NCBI RefSeq assembly: GCF_008122205.1
Contig: NZ_PHNJ01000010.1
Coordinates: forward strand, 116,051 to 180,050
Source of the DNA: Natronococcus pandeyae
GTDB taxonomy: Archaea; Halobacteriota; Halobacteria; Halobacteriales; Natrialbaceae
Length of the DNA stretch: 64,000 nucleotides
Direction of reading: 5' to 3'
The notes beneath the pieces are model-generated. The model saw only the letters and a program-made list of their open reading frames with translations. It had not been told where the DNA came from and did not search any database. Below are positions 35,715-44,894 of this stretch, in pieces (the first letter of the stretch is position 1; each line of letters starts with the position of its first letter). The translations under genes and the position numbers were made by a program.

Positions 35715-37467
35715 TGACGACGGGCACTACAGCTACGGTTCCAAGACGTTCGACGTTCCAGAGCGTGGCGAGATCTGTATCGAAGACTGTCCGGAGTCGA
35801 TCGTCGAGCAACTCGAGCGGGCCTCGTTCGAACGCGTCAGCCCGAACGTCTTCAGGAAAACGCAGGAAACATTCGACGAAGACACCGAATATACGGTCCT
35901 CACGGCCACCGTCGACGGGTCGATGCTCCGAGTCGAAGCACGGGACGTTGTGGGTATCGTCAGTCTCACACCGACGGCGAAGGTGCAGATCAATCCAAAG
36001 ATCGACTGGGAACCGGTTTTCGACATGGTGCTCGCTGTCTACGATCAGAACCGATCGCTCGAGTATCGCGGCGTTCCGCTGGAGAACTTCCTCGCGGACG
36101 ACATCGAACTCTCGGATATCTTTTTGATCCTCGCGCTCAATTACTTGGAAGGAATCGACGTCATTCACCGGAGCGGATTCATCCGCGATCTCGAAACTCG
36201 GCGGGCGGATCTCGACGATGTCCGTGGGGAGATCGACGTCGAGCAAACCCTCGTAAACCGCGCAGAAGGACGTACACAGCACCATTGTGTTTTGAAAGAG
36301 GTCGAGTACGATAACCCAGCGAACTCGCTGCTTCATTATGCCGGAACAGTGTTGCTCCGACTCTTTCGAGACCATGCCGACGAGTATAATTATCCTGGAT
36401 ACAATCACATCTTCTCACAGGTACATCGAGAACTACGCAAACTCGAGGATCTCGGAGTGTCCAGCTCCCCACGACGGATCGGGGAGTATCGCTCGTTCTC
36501 GGTATACGACCTCCCGAGGGAACGCCACTACTACCGGAAGGCACTGGATGTCTCGAAGGCGATCGCCACCTCGTCTCTCAGTCGGCAGCTCGAACGGGGG
36601 CAGCGTGAGTTGACGATCGACTACGTCATCAATATGGAGTCACTGTTCGAACTGTATTCGCAAGTCGTCCTCGAACAGCAACTCGAGCGGATCAAGACAT
36701 ACGATCATCGCAACGATCTCGTCGACGTGACCGCTGTGCGGTCGCCGTCGGTAAAGCCGTTCGACGACGAGGCCGAGATCTACCATCAACCCGATCACGC
36801 GATCCAGCGGGGCACCGAGACGCTTGCGATCCTGGACTCGAAGTACTACGCTGACGGTCACGACCCAGTCAAAGAGTCACCGTCGCGATCGCGGCTGTTC
36901 AGTTACGCGTATCTGCTTCAGGCCACGTCTCTCGGGTTCCTGTGTCCCTTGCTCGAACCCATGCGGCGGACGGTTGCACAGACGGGTGCAGAACTACAGA
37001 TCGTTGCACCTGACGACGAGCGGTTCACCCTCCCATCGTACAAGGATGCTATTTACGAGTACCTCTACACTGTTCTCGTTGCGGAGTACCCGGAACTCGA
37101 GCCGTTCCGTGCGGTCGACGATAATGAACTCTGTCTCGATGGTATCGACGAGACCGATCTCGGTCGGGCCCGGGAAATGAGTAGTCCATTCGCGTTCAAA
37201 GACACGAGGGAATTTTCCCTGCGGGTTGTCAAAGCAGCGGCCGATCAACACTCGTGGAACGTGCGCAATCGGAAGGATCTAGAGCAGGATGGCGAGTGGA
37301 CGCGCGAACAGATCGAGACGAGGTGCGGCGAACAATACAAACACACGACGACCTGTATTCCGGTGTTCCGTTGGGACGATGGTGCGGAGTGGATTGATCT
37401 CTACTTCCTCAATAACGGGACCGGAGACATAGAGCGAGAGCAGCCGCTTAAACTGCTCGAACGCTGA
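35707..37467 (+). CDS. McrC-like PD-(D/E)xK nuclease subunit
   Basis: A 586-residue McrC-family protein, longer than E. coli McrC (348). The N-terminal beta domain includes RVSPNVFRKTQETFDEDTEYTVL and a central region with SRQLERGQRELTIDYVINMESLFELY. The nuclease core has D363 (HQPDHAIQRG), then D377-S-K379 in AILDSKYYADG, matching the PD...D/E-x-K layout. A C-terminal extension (about 440-586) is beyond the family and may be a second interaction domain. It cleaves DNA when activated by the AAA+ partner, whose gene overlaps it. With no cognate methylase adjacent, it should target modified foreign DNA. Confidence 0.82.
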   Translation: MSSDDGHYSYGSKTFDVPERGEICIEDCPESIVEQLERASFERVSPNVFRKTQETFDEDTEYTVLTATVDGSMLRVEARDVVGIVSLTPTAKVQINPKIDWEPVFDMVLAVYDQNRSLEYRGVPLENFLADDIELSDIFLILALNYLEGIDVIHRSGFIRDLETRRADLDDVRGEIDVEQTLVNRAEGRTQHHCVLKEVEYDNPANSLLHYAGTVLLRLFRDHADEYNYPGYNHIFSQVHRELRKLEDLGVSSSPRRIGEYRSFSVYDLPRERHYYRKALDVSKAIATSSLSRQLERGQRELTIDYVINMESLFELYSQVVLEQQLERIKTYDHRNDLVDVTAVRSPSVKPFDDEAEIYHQPDHAIQRGTETLAILDSKYYADGHDPVKESPSRSRLFSYAYLLQATSLGFLCPLLEPMRRTVAQTGAELQIVAPDDERFTLPSYKDAIYEYLYTVLVAEYPELEPFRAVDDNELCLDGIDETDLGRAREMSSPFAFKDTREFSLRVVKAAADQHSWNVRNRKDLEQDGEWTREQIETRCGEQYKHTTTCIPVFRWDDGAEWIDLYFLNNGTGDIEREQPLKLLER

Positions 37468-37689
37468 GTTAGACTCGTACCGTTCCGAGAGGATCGAGAT
37501 GCAATTGGTACGTCTAGAGCAGCGTGTCAGTCTGCGTTCTACTCAGGTTCGTTGCAACAGGGTGGCGTTTGTATTACAGATACTGATATTCCGACTGTTC
37601 GTACATTATTTTCGCGCATCCATTAGCAAATGTATAGTCGCACACCGTGGTCCGTTAACAGTACCCTATGGAGGTCACCACAACCGTCG

Positions 37690-38427
37690 ATGACGAGACC
37701 CGCCGACGGATCACTGATCACTATCGGATCGTACGCTGAGACGCATCAACAGATCTGGTCACAGCTCGAGACGATTCACGATCGGTTCAGCGCGACCGAT
37801 CGGAACGGAAAGATTGCGTATCTCAAACTATCGTATATAAATGCTGTAATCAGTATCCGGACACCGGTCGACACGCATGAAGAAGCGCTACAACGGTTCA
37901 TGACCGGTAGTGATCTCGAAACGGCGATGGAGTCTGTGAATTACCATCCACGGAAACGGGAGAGTATTCGCCAGATGATCAACGGTACTGACGTATGGCA
38001 CGATATCTCATCTGTACTGGAGACTAGTGATCTGTATACGGTCCACGAAATAGCACTGAACCGACTCAAATTTGTTGGGACTGTGAAAGTGCCGTTCCTG
38101 TTCGCGAAGCTCGGGTACACACAGAAAATGTGTATCGACGGAAATGAAGCAAATCTTCTTGGGACGGATCGATCGCCCCAGATGAACGACATCGATCGCT
38201 ACGAGCAACTCTGTCAGAAAATTCGTGATGAGTTTCCGGTATTGAGTGACGAATTAGAGCCGTTTCATCTCCACTGGGTGATTTTCGATCGACAGCGCTA
38301 CCCGGATACTACTGGGTCCCAGAACGGGTCCCGACAATCCGAACCGGTTACGCACCACGACGCGTGGTTCGACGCCGCACTGCGTGACGAAAGCGAGATT
38401 CGACAACGCATGGAGACGATCGCGTAG
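37690..38427 (+). CDS. HhH-GPD-like unknown protein, copy B
   Basis: A 245-residue paralog of the protein at 30376 (roughly half of residues identical across the conserved blocks). The glycosylase-like signature is FVGTVKVPFLFAKLGYTQKMCIDGNEANLLG, and HDAWFDAALRDESEI is retained at the end. The start is ATG at 37690 (MTRPADGSL), as the upstream frame is not coding-like. It follows the McrC-like gene by 222 nt in the same direction and could be transcribed with it. It probably recognises or processes DNA bases, yet the match is a pattern call only. Confidence 0.65.
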   Translation: MTRPADGSLITIGSYAETHQQIWSQLETIHDRFSATDRNGKIAYLKLSYINAVISIRTPVDTHEEALQRFMTGSDLETAMESVNYHPRKRESIRQMINGTDVWHDISSVLETSDLYTVHEIALNRLKFVGTVKVPFLFAKLGYTQKMCIDGNEANLLGTDRSPQMNDIDRYEQLCQKIRDEFPVLSDELEPFHLHWVIFDRQRYPDTTGSQNGSRQSEPVTHHDAWFDAALRDESEIRQRMETIA

Positions 38428-38486
38428 CGTCGCATCACGGATCCGAAATCCGAACTGTGGACCAATCGACTTCAGTGCGGTCTATA

Positions 38487-38870
38487 TTAGAACGGAGCGA
38501 TCAGCCAATCTCCGTTCCCTTTCCGATCGAGTTGTGGGCCGAAGACGTCCTGTAGTGGATACAGTTCGCCGTCGTACCTCAGATCATAGGTTTTCCCGTT
38601 CCGATGGAACGACCCCTCGACGACGAATTGAACCGTTGGGTTCTGGTACTCCAAGTCAGTCGCTCGCTGATCCATCGATCGAGATAAGTTGGCGATCAAG
38701 TCAGCATTTTTCAGAGCCACGTCCAGTCCAACGACACTGACCTTGTCCGGAACGTCGTCGGTCTCAAGTTGCTGGACGAACCCCTCGGTCGGCATCTGGT
38801 GCTCGAACGTCTCGTACGCACCCTCAACGACGATGTTATACCGTCCCGGAATTTGACCTGGTCCTGCCAT
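38487..38870 (-). CDS. Companion of the DUF1156 methyltransferase (127 aa)
   Basis: A 127-residue protein of unknown family. The N-terminal half is beta-rich (GRYNIVVEGAYETFEHQMPTEGF), helical in the middle (DVALKNADLIANLSRSMDQ), and beta-rich again at the end (VQFVVEGSFHRNGKTYDLRYDGELYPLQDVF). It begins 3 nt after the methyltransferase stop on the same strand, so they form an operon DUF499-DUF1156-this gene. That position suggests a subunit or substrate adaptor of the methylase complex. Confidence 0.6.
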   Translation of the reverse strand: MAGPGQIPGRYNIVVEGAYETFEHQMPTEGFVQQLETDDVPDKVSVVGLDVALKNADLIANLSRSMDQRATDLEYQNPTVQFVVEGSFHRNGKTYDLRYDGELYPLQDVFGPQLDRKGNGDWLIAPF

Positions 38871-38872
38871 GG

Positions 38873-41542
38873 TTAGTAACTCGTGATGTCGCGATCGCCG
38901 AGGACGCGAGTGTAGGTGCCGTCACCGGTGACGTCGGCGAGTCGACCGGCAAGTTCGCGGAGATCGTCGTCAACGTCCCACTTGTCAACGTAGTTCTGGA
39001 CCGCCTGTCCTTTCTCGTAGCGATACCGAAGGAACTGGAGTTTATCGAGGTTCGAGAGGTGATCGCCGCCGTCGCCGTTGGTTCGCTCCTGGATGTACGC
39101 TTGACGCTTCTCGTTGTCCCACGTGCCGAGTTCGAAGCCGTCGTCCTGGTTGTAGAGGTGTGTCTCCTTGAGGTCCTCCGGCGTGGCGTTGGTCCCGCGG
39201 CAAAGCTTGTTGACGTCGTCGAACGAGGGGCTCGATGTGTCGAGCAGGTCGATGAACACGTCCTCGACGCCGATGTCGCTGGCCTCCTGGATGATGCCGT
39301 AGATCTCTCGGACGACCTCCTTCGCGGTCATGATCTCGCCATCGCGCTGCACCTTCCCGTGGTGTTTGGAGTATTCTCGGAAACACGCGCCCATCTCCAT
39401 CACGCCAATGTCGCCACGGGAGAGCTCGCGGTTCTCTTCGAGTTGCTTACGGGTGCGGCGGGCTGTGCGGTAGATGTCGCGGCGGAGCGAGTTCCAACTC
39501 GTTGAACCGCGGTCGTTTGCTGGTCGTGCAACGATGACGATATCAAACGAAACAGACTCTCCTAGAACTAATTTATTGAGATCTGCCGAAACAGGGTACG
39601 CAGCAGTCACTTCGAACCCAACTTCGCAAAGTGATTCTAACAGTTCACCCCAGGAATCCGAATCACTGTGGTGATAAGTGAAACAAAACACCCCGTCTTC
39701 CTTTAACGAATTTCTGACGGTAGCGAACGCTTGTTTGATTTCCTCCTCAAACTCCTCAACACCTTTCCCCTGTGACGGATTAGCTACAATACTGTCTGTT
39801 TTAGGAGTCTCGGTCGGTTCGAAGTGCTCGTACTCACTTTGGAGCACGACTCTGAGCCAAACGTAGAAGAAGTCAGAAAGTTCTGAATAGATGATATTGT
39901 CATAATACGGCGGATCAGAAATGACTGCATCAAATTCGTTTTCTTTATCGATGGTTCTGGCATCACCATACCGAAGTGTAGTATTTTCACCAATTGGTTT
40001 TCCAAATTCGGAAGATTCAATGCTTTCCCCATCTTCGACATACCTCTCAGTCGGTGCCGAGGAATACCTGATTCCCCGCAGAAGCTTTCTCCACGTGGAT
40101 TCGAAAGTACCTCTGCCGTACTCTGTCCCCCAAACGTTATTCTCGACGAAGTCCATTTGGGGATCAAATGCATTGCTCTTAAATACCCCCTCAACCTTGT
40201 TCGCAGAGAGATTGTAGATAGTGAATGTATTCTGAAACATCAGGGAATCGGAGAAGGCGAGCAATAGGTACTCTTTCAGATTCTGATTCTCTATTTCAGA
40301 GATTGATTTCAGTAATTTCGACAGTACGAGCTTCTGCCGATCGTTAAACATATCTGACCACTTTTCGTATCCATGTTCGAACACATCACTTCCGTCGATA
40401 GACGACGACTGCGTTTTGGACCCCTCAGGAATGGGCAAGTCCGGTACGAATTGAGCCAATTCTTCTGATTCTTTCCATTCCTTCTCTGCAGCATCAGCCG
40501 ACTCTAAATCGCTAGGTAGTGCTTCCCTGTAGCCCTTTACCTCGGAACGGTCTAGTCCGTCGGTGTCACAATGTTCACAGTAGTACTCCAAGGCATATAG
40601 ACGCGTTCTGAATTCGCCCTGTTCCCCAATCGCGTCGGTGATGTCATACTTCTGACCACAATCAGGACAGTTGTACTTCCCACCACGTGAGACGTTCCCC
40701 TCCTTCGGAACGAAACCGTGTCCACAATCGTCGCAGACACTCTCAGACTGCCAGTCGTCCACCAGCGTAACAGTACCGCAGTCCGGACAGAAAACGTTAT
40801 ATTTGTCGTCGTCCTCGTAGCGTCCCTTTGCCACCCGGTAGTCTTTGAACAGCGGAACCGTATGCCCGCAGGAGACGCAGTCCAATTCCTTTACCCAAAA
40901 GTTGTACATCACGTCCGCATCGTGGTCACCATTGGGACAGGATGTCTTATAGTACTGCGTAATCTCATCAGCGACGTCTTCTTTTACCTGTGTGAAGGCC
41001 TCTTCCAACTCTTCGATATCGGTCTGGCCTGCTTCAAGTTCCTTCTTCGTGACAAACCACGCGACGGGGTTGAGGTCGTTGCCGACGGCCTCTGCGCCGA
41101 AGCGCGAGGCCTCGACGAGCGACGTCCCTCCGCCCATGAACGGATCGAGGACCTTCTTGTCCTCGACGCGGACGTCCTTTGTGTAGAGTTCCCAGAGGCT
41201 TTCGGGATCGCTCATATCGACGCGATCGATGATCGAGGTGATGTCCAGCTCCGTCTCGCCGTCACCGTCGCCCCACCCGGCGAGCGTTTCGTCCTCTTGT
41301 CCCGGTTCGAAAACCTCGACCTTCTCGGGATCGTCGAGGAGGGTGTACAGCGAGATCGTTCGGAAGACACAGCCCAGCCGGCGTGCCCACCACTTGTGCA
41401 TCGTGTAGATGGGGCGATAGTACATCTTCGCCCGGCCCTCCTTCTCCGCAATCTCGTTCACGCGCTCGATTGGGAACCCCCGTTCGATCGGCAGTTCCGT
41501 CCGTTCCGACTCGTCATCTGACTGCTGAATTTCCTTGGACAT
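38873..41542 (-). CDS. DUF1156-family adenine-specific DNA methyltransferase
   Basis: An 889-residue methylase of the COG1743/DUF1156 type. The DUF1156 block is at the N-terminus (FPIERVNEIAEKEGRAKMYYRPIYTMHKWWARRL). The SAM motif is VLDPFMGGGTSLVEASRFG (about 132-150), and the catalytic motif SDPPYYDN (about 553-560) specifies N6-adenine or N4-cytosine methylation. Four or more zinc-ribbon pairs lie between them (about 205-345): CVSCGH, CPDCGT, CDDCGH, CPDCGQ and CEHC. It is followed by a small companion gene and preceded by the DUF499 ATPase. This association with defence islands is known; the methylated site is not predictable from sequence. Confidence 0.85.
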   Translation of the reverse strand: MSKEIQQSDDESERTELPIERGFPIERVNEIAEKEGRAKMYYRPIYTMHKWWARRLGCVFRTISLYTLLDDPEKVEVFEPGQEDETLAGWGDGDGETELDITSIIDRVDMSDPESLWELYTKDVRVEDKKVLDPFMGGGTSLVEASRFGAEAVGNDLNPVAWFVTKKELEAGQTDIEELEEAFTQVKEDVADEITQYYKTSCPNGDHDADVMYNFWVKELDCVSCGHTVPLFKDYRVAKGRYEDDDKYNVFCPDCGTVTLVDDWQSESVCDDCGHGFVPKEGNVSRGGKYNCPDCGQKYDITDAIGEQGEFRTRLYALEYYCEHCDTDGLDRSEVKGYREALPSDLESADAAEKEWKESEELAQFVPDLPIPEGSKTQSSSIDGSDVFEHGYEKWSDMFNDRQKLVLSKLLKSISEIENQNLKEYLLLAFSDSLMFQNTFTIYNLSANKVEGVFKSNAFDPQMDFVENNVWGTEYGRGTFESTWRKLLRGIRYSSAPTERYVEDGESIESSEFGKPIGENTTLRYGDARTIDKENEFDAVISDPPYYDNIIYSELSDFFYVWLRVVLQSEYEHFEPTETPKTDSIVANPSQGKGVEEFEEEIKQAFATVRNSLKEDGVFCFTYHHSDSDSWGELLESLCEVGFEVTAAYPVSADLNKLVLGESVSFDIVIVARPANDRGSTSWNSLRRDIYRTARRTRKQLEENRELSRGDIGVMEMGACFREYSKHHGKVQRDGEIMTAKEVVREIYGIIQEASDIGVEDVFIDLLDTSSPSFDDVNKLCRGTNATPEDLKETHLYNQDDGFELGTWDNEKRQAYIQERTNGDGGDHLSNLDKLQFLRYRYEKGQAVQNYVDKWDVDDDLRELAGRLADVTGDGTYTRVLGDRDITSY

Positions 41543-41546
41543 CGAT

Positions 41547-44500
41547 TTACTCGAAGCTAATTTCGATTTTCAGACTGCTCGCCCCGTCCGGCATCCGCTC
41601 GAACAGATCCTGGACCCTGGTGTACTCCTGTCCCGATCGGAGCGTCAGATTCACCTGCGTGCGCTCGACCTCTGCGGTCCCCTGCAGCGTTCCGGGCACG
41701 CCCTTCTTATCCGGGAGCATGAACGTCACGTCGCCGTAGTCGATGGCACCGCCCTGTTTCTCGTCCCGCCACTTGCGACGTAACTCCGCGACGTCGTCGC
41801 CGGTGAACTCGAATCGCCACCCATCACTGCCGCTATCGGGAACACGGAACGGATAGCCCGGCACCCAGTCGGCTGGATCGTCCGACCCTGTTGGCCCGAC
41901 GACGTACGTTGGGTCGTCTTCGCGACCGAGATTCTGGAGCAGGAACGTCTCCACCATATCCTCGGTGACGGTGCTATCAAACCGATCGCAGATCTTGTTC
42001 ACCGTGAACTGGCTCCCCGCCTCGAGGTCCCCGATGTACTCGAGAATCTTCGTCCCAATCCGATCGGATACCGTCGGCACGAGCTTGACGGTCGTCGGGT
42101 CCCGATCGCCCAGCGTCTCGAGGTACCGTCCACCAGCCTCCAGGACGTACTCGTCGACCAAGAAGTCGTTCACCGCCTCGCGGGCCGCGCTCTCAGTCTC
42201 GTCCGGCGGCAGGAAGACCGCCTCGTCGGCGCGGATCTCGCCGATAATCGTCTCGAGGGGGGCGTATCCGTCCTGGTCGATCTTCGTTTTGATCTGCTCG
42301 GAAAGCTGTGTCGCACCAACCTCCGCCGCACCGCTGATGTCCCGCAGCGTCGCATCCGACTGTGGCTTCTCGAGGATTTCGTTCCCACGAATGATAACGT
42401 ACTGGTCCTCATGGCCCAACCGACCGATTGCCCGCATCACCACGTCGTGGCTGTCGCCGTCGATCCACACCTCGCCGTCCTCGAGCAATTCGAGTTCGAA
42501 GTCGCCGATATCGATCGCCGTGGTACCGCTACCGAAGCGCTGTCGAAGTTCCTGTTCGACGTCGTCCACGTCCCACGTCTTCACGGCGCCCTTCCGGATG
42601 AGCATCGTGTCGAGCGAACTCCCCGAAAGATCGTTACGGAATCCGCCGGAATCGCGGGCCAGCACCGGCTTGTCTTGTACCCCCTCGACGGTCGCGTTGA
42701 GGACGTCGTTCGCGCTGCCCGGAATCGGCAGTTCCGGCGTGCGCAGGAACTCCTCGTAGACGCTCTCGATCGAGATTTCGCCCTTCCGATCGAGCAGGTC
42801 CTCGGCGATCGTCCACACGTGACTTCGGAGGTCGAAGGGATCGGCAGCCGCTGCGTCAGCGATATTCGCTGCGTTGAGTTCGTCATTGTCTCCGACGAAC
42901 ACGTCGAGATCCATCGGCGCGGCCAGGTCAAACTCGTTCAGAAGGTCGTTTCCGTCGATGGTCTCGCCGTAGAGGAGTTGCAGCTCTTCGCGAAGCTCGT
43001 TCTCCTCCTGTGCCTTCATATCGCGGATGGATTCCCGAATTTCGTCGTCGAGGGAGTCGTCCGCGAGCACCTGGCGCGCCCCCTCGATGTATCGCGCCTT
43101 GTCGATGTAGCGCGTTCCTGACTCGATCGCCTTTTTGCCGGACGGCTGGACGAACACGAGTGTATTTCGCCACTCCCGGCCGCGCCCGTCGTTTGTGATG
43201 ACGCGCTTCACCTCGTCTTGCGTCCACTGGCTGTCCTTAACGACGACTTTGATATCCCGGTCGTCGGGAACATTCTGAATGTCGTCGGTGCGGAAGCCGA
43301 CGGGGCACGCACTCGATCCGAAGATCTCGCCGACAATGTCTGCGATTTCGGCCTTGGCCGATCGTTCGGAGACATCGACAGCGGCGTTCCTGATGAGGGC
43401 ATTCGGATTCTGCCGATCGCGGATGGCGTACTTTCCGTTGAGTTTGTGCAAGTGCCACGCGACCCCGTGCAGTCGCTCAAGGTTGAGCACGACGTCAGAA
43501 ATCAGGCTGCCTGTTTCGTACGTCCCCATAACGATTTCCGAGGTGTCTGCCCCTTCGCCTTCGCTGGGCTTGAGCGAGTAGAGCAGAATCGTATTCAGGA
43601 TGCGGCGGCCGTACGGGACCTCGTTCTCGTCGATTCGGCTTTTGATATCACTTGTCGCCGCGTTGAGCCGCTCATAATTGATTTTCGCGAGTTCGTCCTC
43701 GAACTCGATGGCGTCGATGTCGCCATGTGTAATGAGATCGGTCTTATCACGCATCTCGAGGAGAACCTTCGAGAAGAGGTAAATCATCCCGCGCGTGTTC
43801 TGATTGTCGTCATCGGCGTAGTACCGGGTCTCGAGTGCATCCAGAAGAACGGGATGGAATGGGTAGAGATCGTGCATCTCCGACAGTAGGCCATCGGGGA
43901 CATCGACGTGACCCTCAGCTTTGTCGTAGGCGTCGTAGTATCCGTTGACGATCTCACGCGCAGCGGACTCGTCAACGGAATCGATCAGGCGGTGTCGAAG
44001 GACCTCGCGTTTGTCCACCTGATTATTCATATTGACCTCGACAGCTTGCTCGCGATTCAGAATCTCGTGAACCTCGGACTCCTCGCGAAGCACGGAGACG
44101 ATCGTGTAGAGTTCGAGATCGGAGAGTGCAGTCGATTCCAGCAGTGCCTGGAGAAAGCCTTTGTTTGCGCTTTTGCGGTCACCGCTGAGGGTATCGAACC
44201 AGTCCTCGAGTTCGTCGACGATGAAGGCGACCGTCTTGTCCCCGACAGCTTTTTCGATCGTCTTCATGTCCGGGTAGCCCCCTGACTCGTACGTATCGGG
44301 CTCGTATTCGAGCGCCTCGAAGAGGGGTTCCCAGAGGTACTCGTACTGCTCGTTTTGCATCGCAACCGTGACCGGGACGGCATCCTCCGGAAGGGAATCT
44401 GCAACACCCTCAATCTCACCATCGGCCCATGCGCTAGCAGCGTGAGGATTAGCAAAACAGTGGTAGAGAGCAACCATCTGGTGTGACTTCCCACTCCCAT

Positions 44501-44753
44501 AGGGTCCGTAGAGAATGTGAGTACCACGGGGGTCCTCTCCGGTCAAGGAATCGCGGAGAATCGTGAGGGCTTCTCGAAGTCCGCGGGTCATCAGCGTCCG
44601 TTCGAAAAAGAGCTCGGCGTCGGATTCGAACTCGCTCTCGTCATCGACATTGTAGAGCTTTACTTGCCCATCGATTTGGCCTTCTTCTCGGAGTTCACGG
44701 CTTAACGTAACCGTGTCGCCGATCGTTCGAGACAAAGGTTTAGTCTGCGCCAT
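41547..44753 (-). CDS. DUF499-family AAA+ ATPase (BrxC/PglY-related group)
   Basis: A 1,068-residue ATPase. Walker A is ILYGPYGSGKSHQMVALYH (about 80-98) and Walker B is VAFIVDELEDWFDTL (about 186-200), inside the DUF499 (COG1483) domain, which also occurs in the BREX component BrxC/PglY. A long C-terminal region (500-1068) has several predicted helical and beta modules without a known fold; a winged-helix-like segment (EYIGDLEAGSQFTVNKICDRF) is near 940. It shares an operon with the methyltransferase (4-nt gap) and lies head-to-head with the SNF2 gene. It probably couples sensing of foreign DNA to a motor step. Confidence 0.82.
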   Translation of the reverse strand: MAQTKPLSRTIGDTVTLSRELREEGQIDGQVKLYNVDDESEFESDAELFFERTLMTRGLREALTILRDSLTGEDPRGTHILYGPYGSGKSHQMVALYHCFANPHAASAWADGEIEGVADSLPEDAVPVTVAMQNEQYEYLWEPLFEALEYEPDTYESGGYPDMKTIEKAVGDKTVAFIVDELEDWFDTLSGDRKSANKGFLQALLESTALSDLELYTIVSVLREESEVHEILNREQAVEVNMNNQVDKREVLRHRLIDSVDESAAREIVNGYYDAYDKAEGHVDVPDGLLSEMHDLYPFHPVLLDALETRYYADDDNQNTRGMIYLFSKVLLEMRDKTDLITHGDIDAIEFEDELAKINYERLNAATSDIKSRIDENEVPYGRRILNTILLYSLKPSEGEGADTSEIVMGTYETGSLISDVVLNLERLHGVAWHLHKLNGKYAIRDRQNPNALIRNAAVDVSERSAKAEIADIVGEIFGSSACPVGFRTDDIQNVPDDRDIKVVVKDSQWTQDEVKRVITNDGRGREWRNTLVFVQPSGKKAIESGTRYIDKARYIEGARQVLADDSLDDEIRESIRDMKAQEENELREELQLLYGETIDGNDLLNEFDLAAPMDLDVFVGDNDELNAANIADAAAADPFDLRSHVWTIAEDLLDRKGEISIESVYEEFLRTPELPIPGSANDVLNATVEGVQDKPVLARDSGGFRNDLSGSSLDTMLIRKGAVKTWDVDDVEQELRQRFGSGTTAIDIGDFELELLEDGEVWIDGDSHDVVMRAIGRLGHEDQYVIIRGNEILEKPQSDATLRDISGAAEVGATQLSEQIKTKIDQDGYAPLETIIGEIRADEAVFLPPDETESAAREAVNDFLVDEYVLEAGGRYLETLGDRDPTTVKLVPTVSDRIGTKILEYIGDLEAGSQFTVNKICDRFDSTVTEDMVETFLLQNLGREDDPTYVVGPTGSDDPADWVPGYPFRVPDSGSDGWRFEFTGDDVAELRRKWRDEKQGGAIDYGDVTFMLPDKKGVPGTLQGTAEVERTQVNLTLRSGQEYTRVQDLFERMPDGASSLKIEISFE

Positions 44754-44894
44754 ATGAATGTTAAGAGAATTTGTATGTCATGGACGCATAAGCATTGTGG
44801 GACGAATTTCAACTTCATCTATAACTTTCTCTGCCTGCCTCTGACCAATCTATAACCCAGAATAAATATACAATAGAAGTGAATTTTCAAATAT

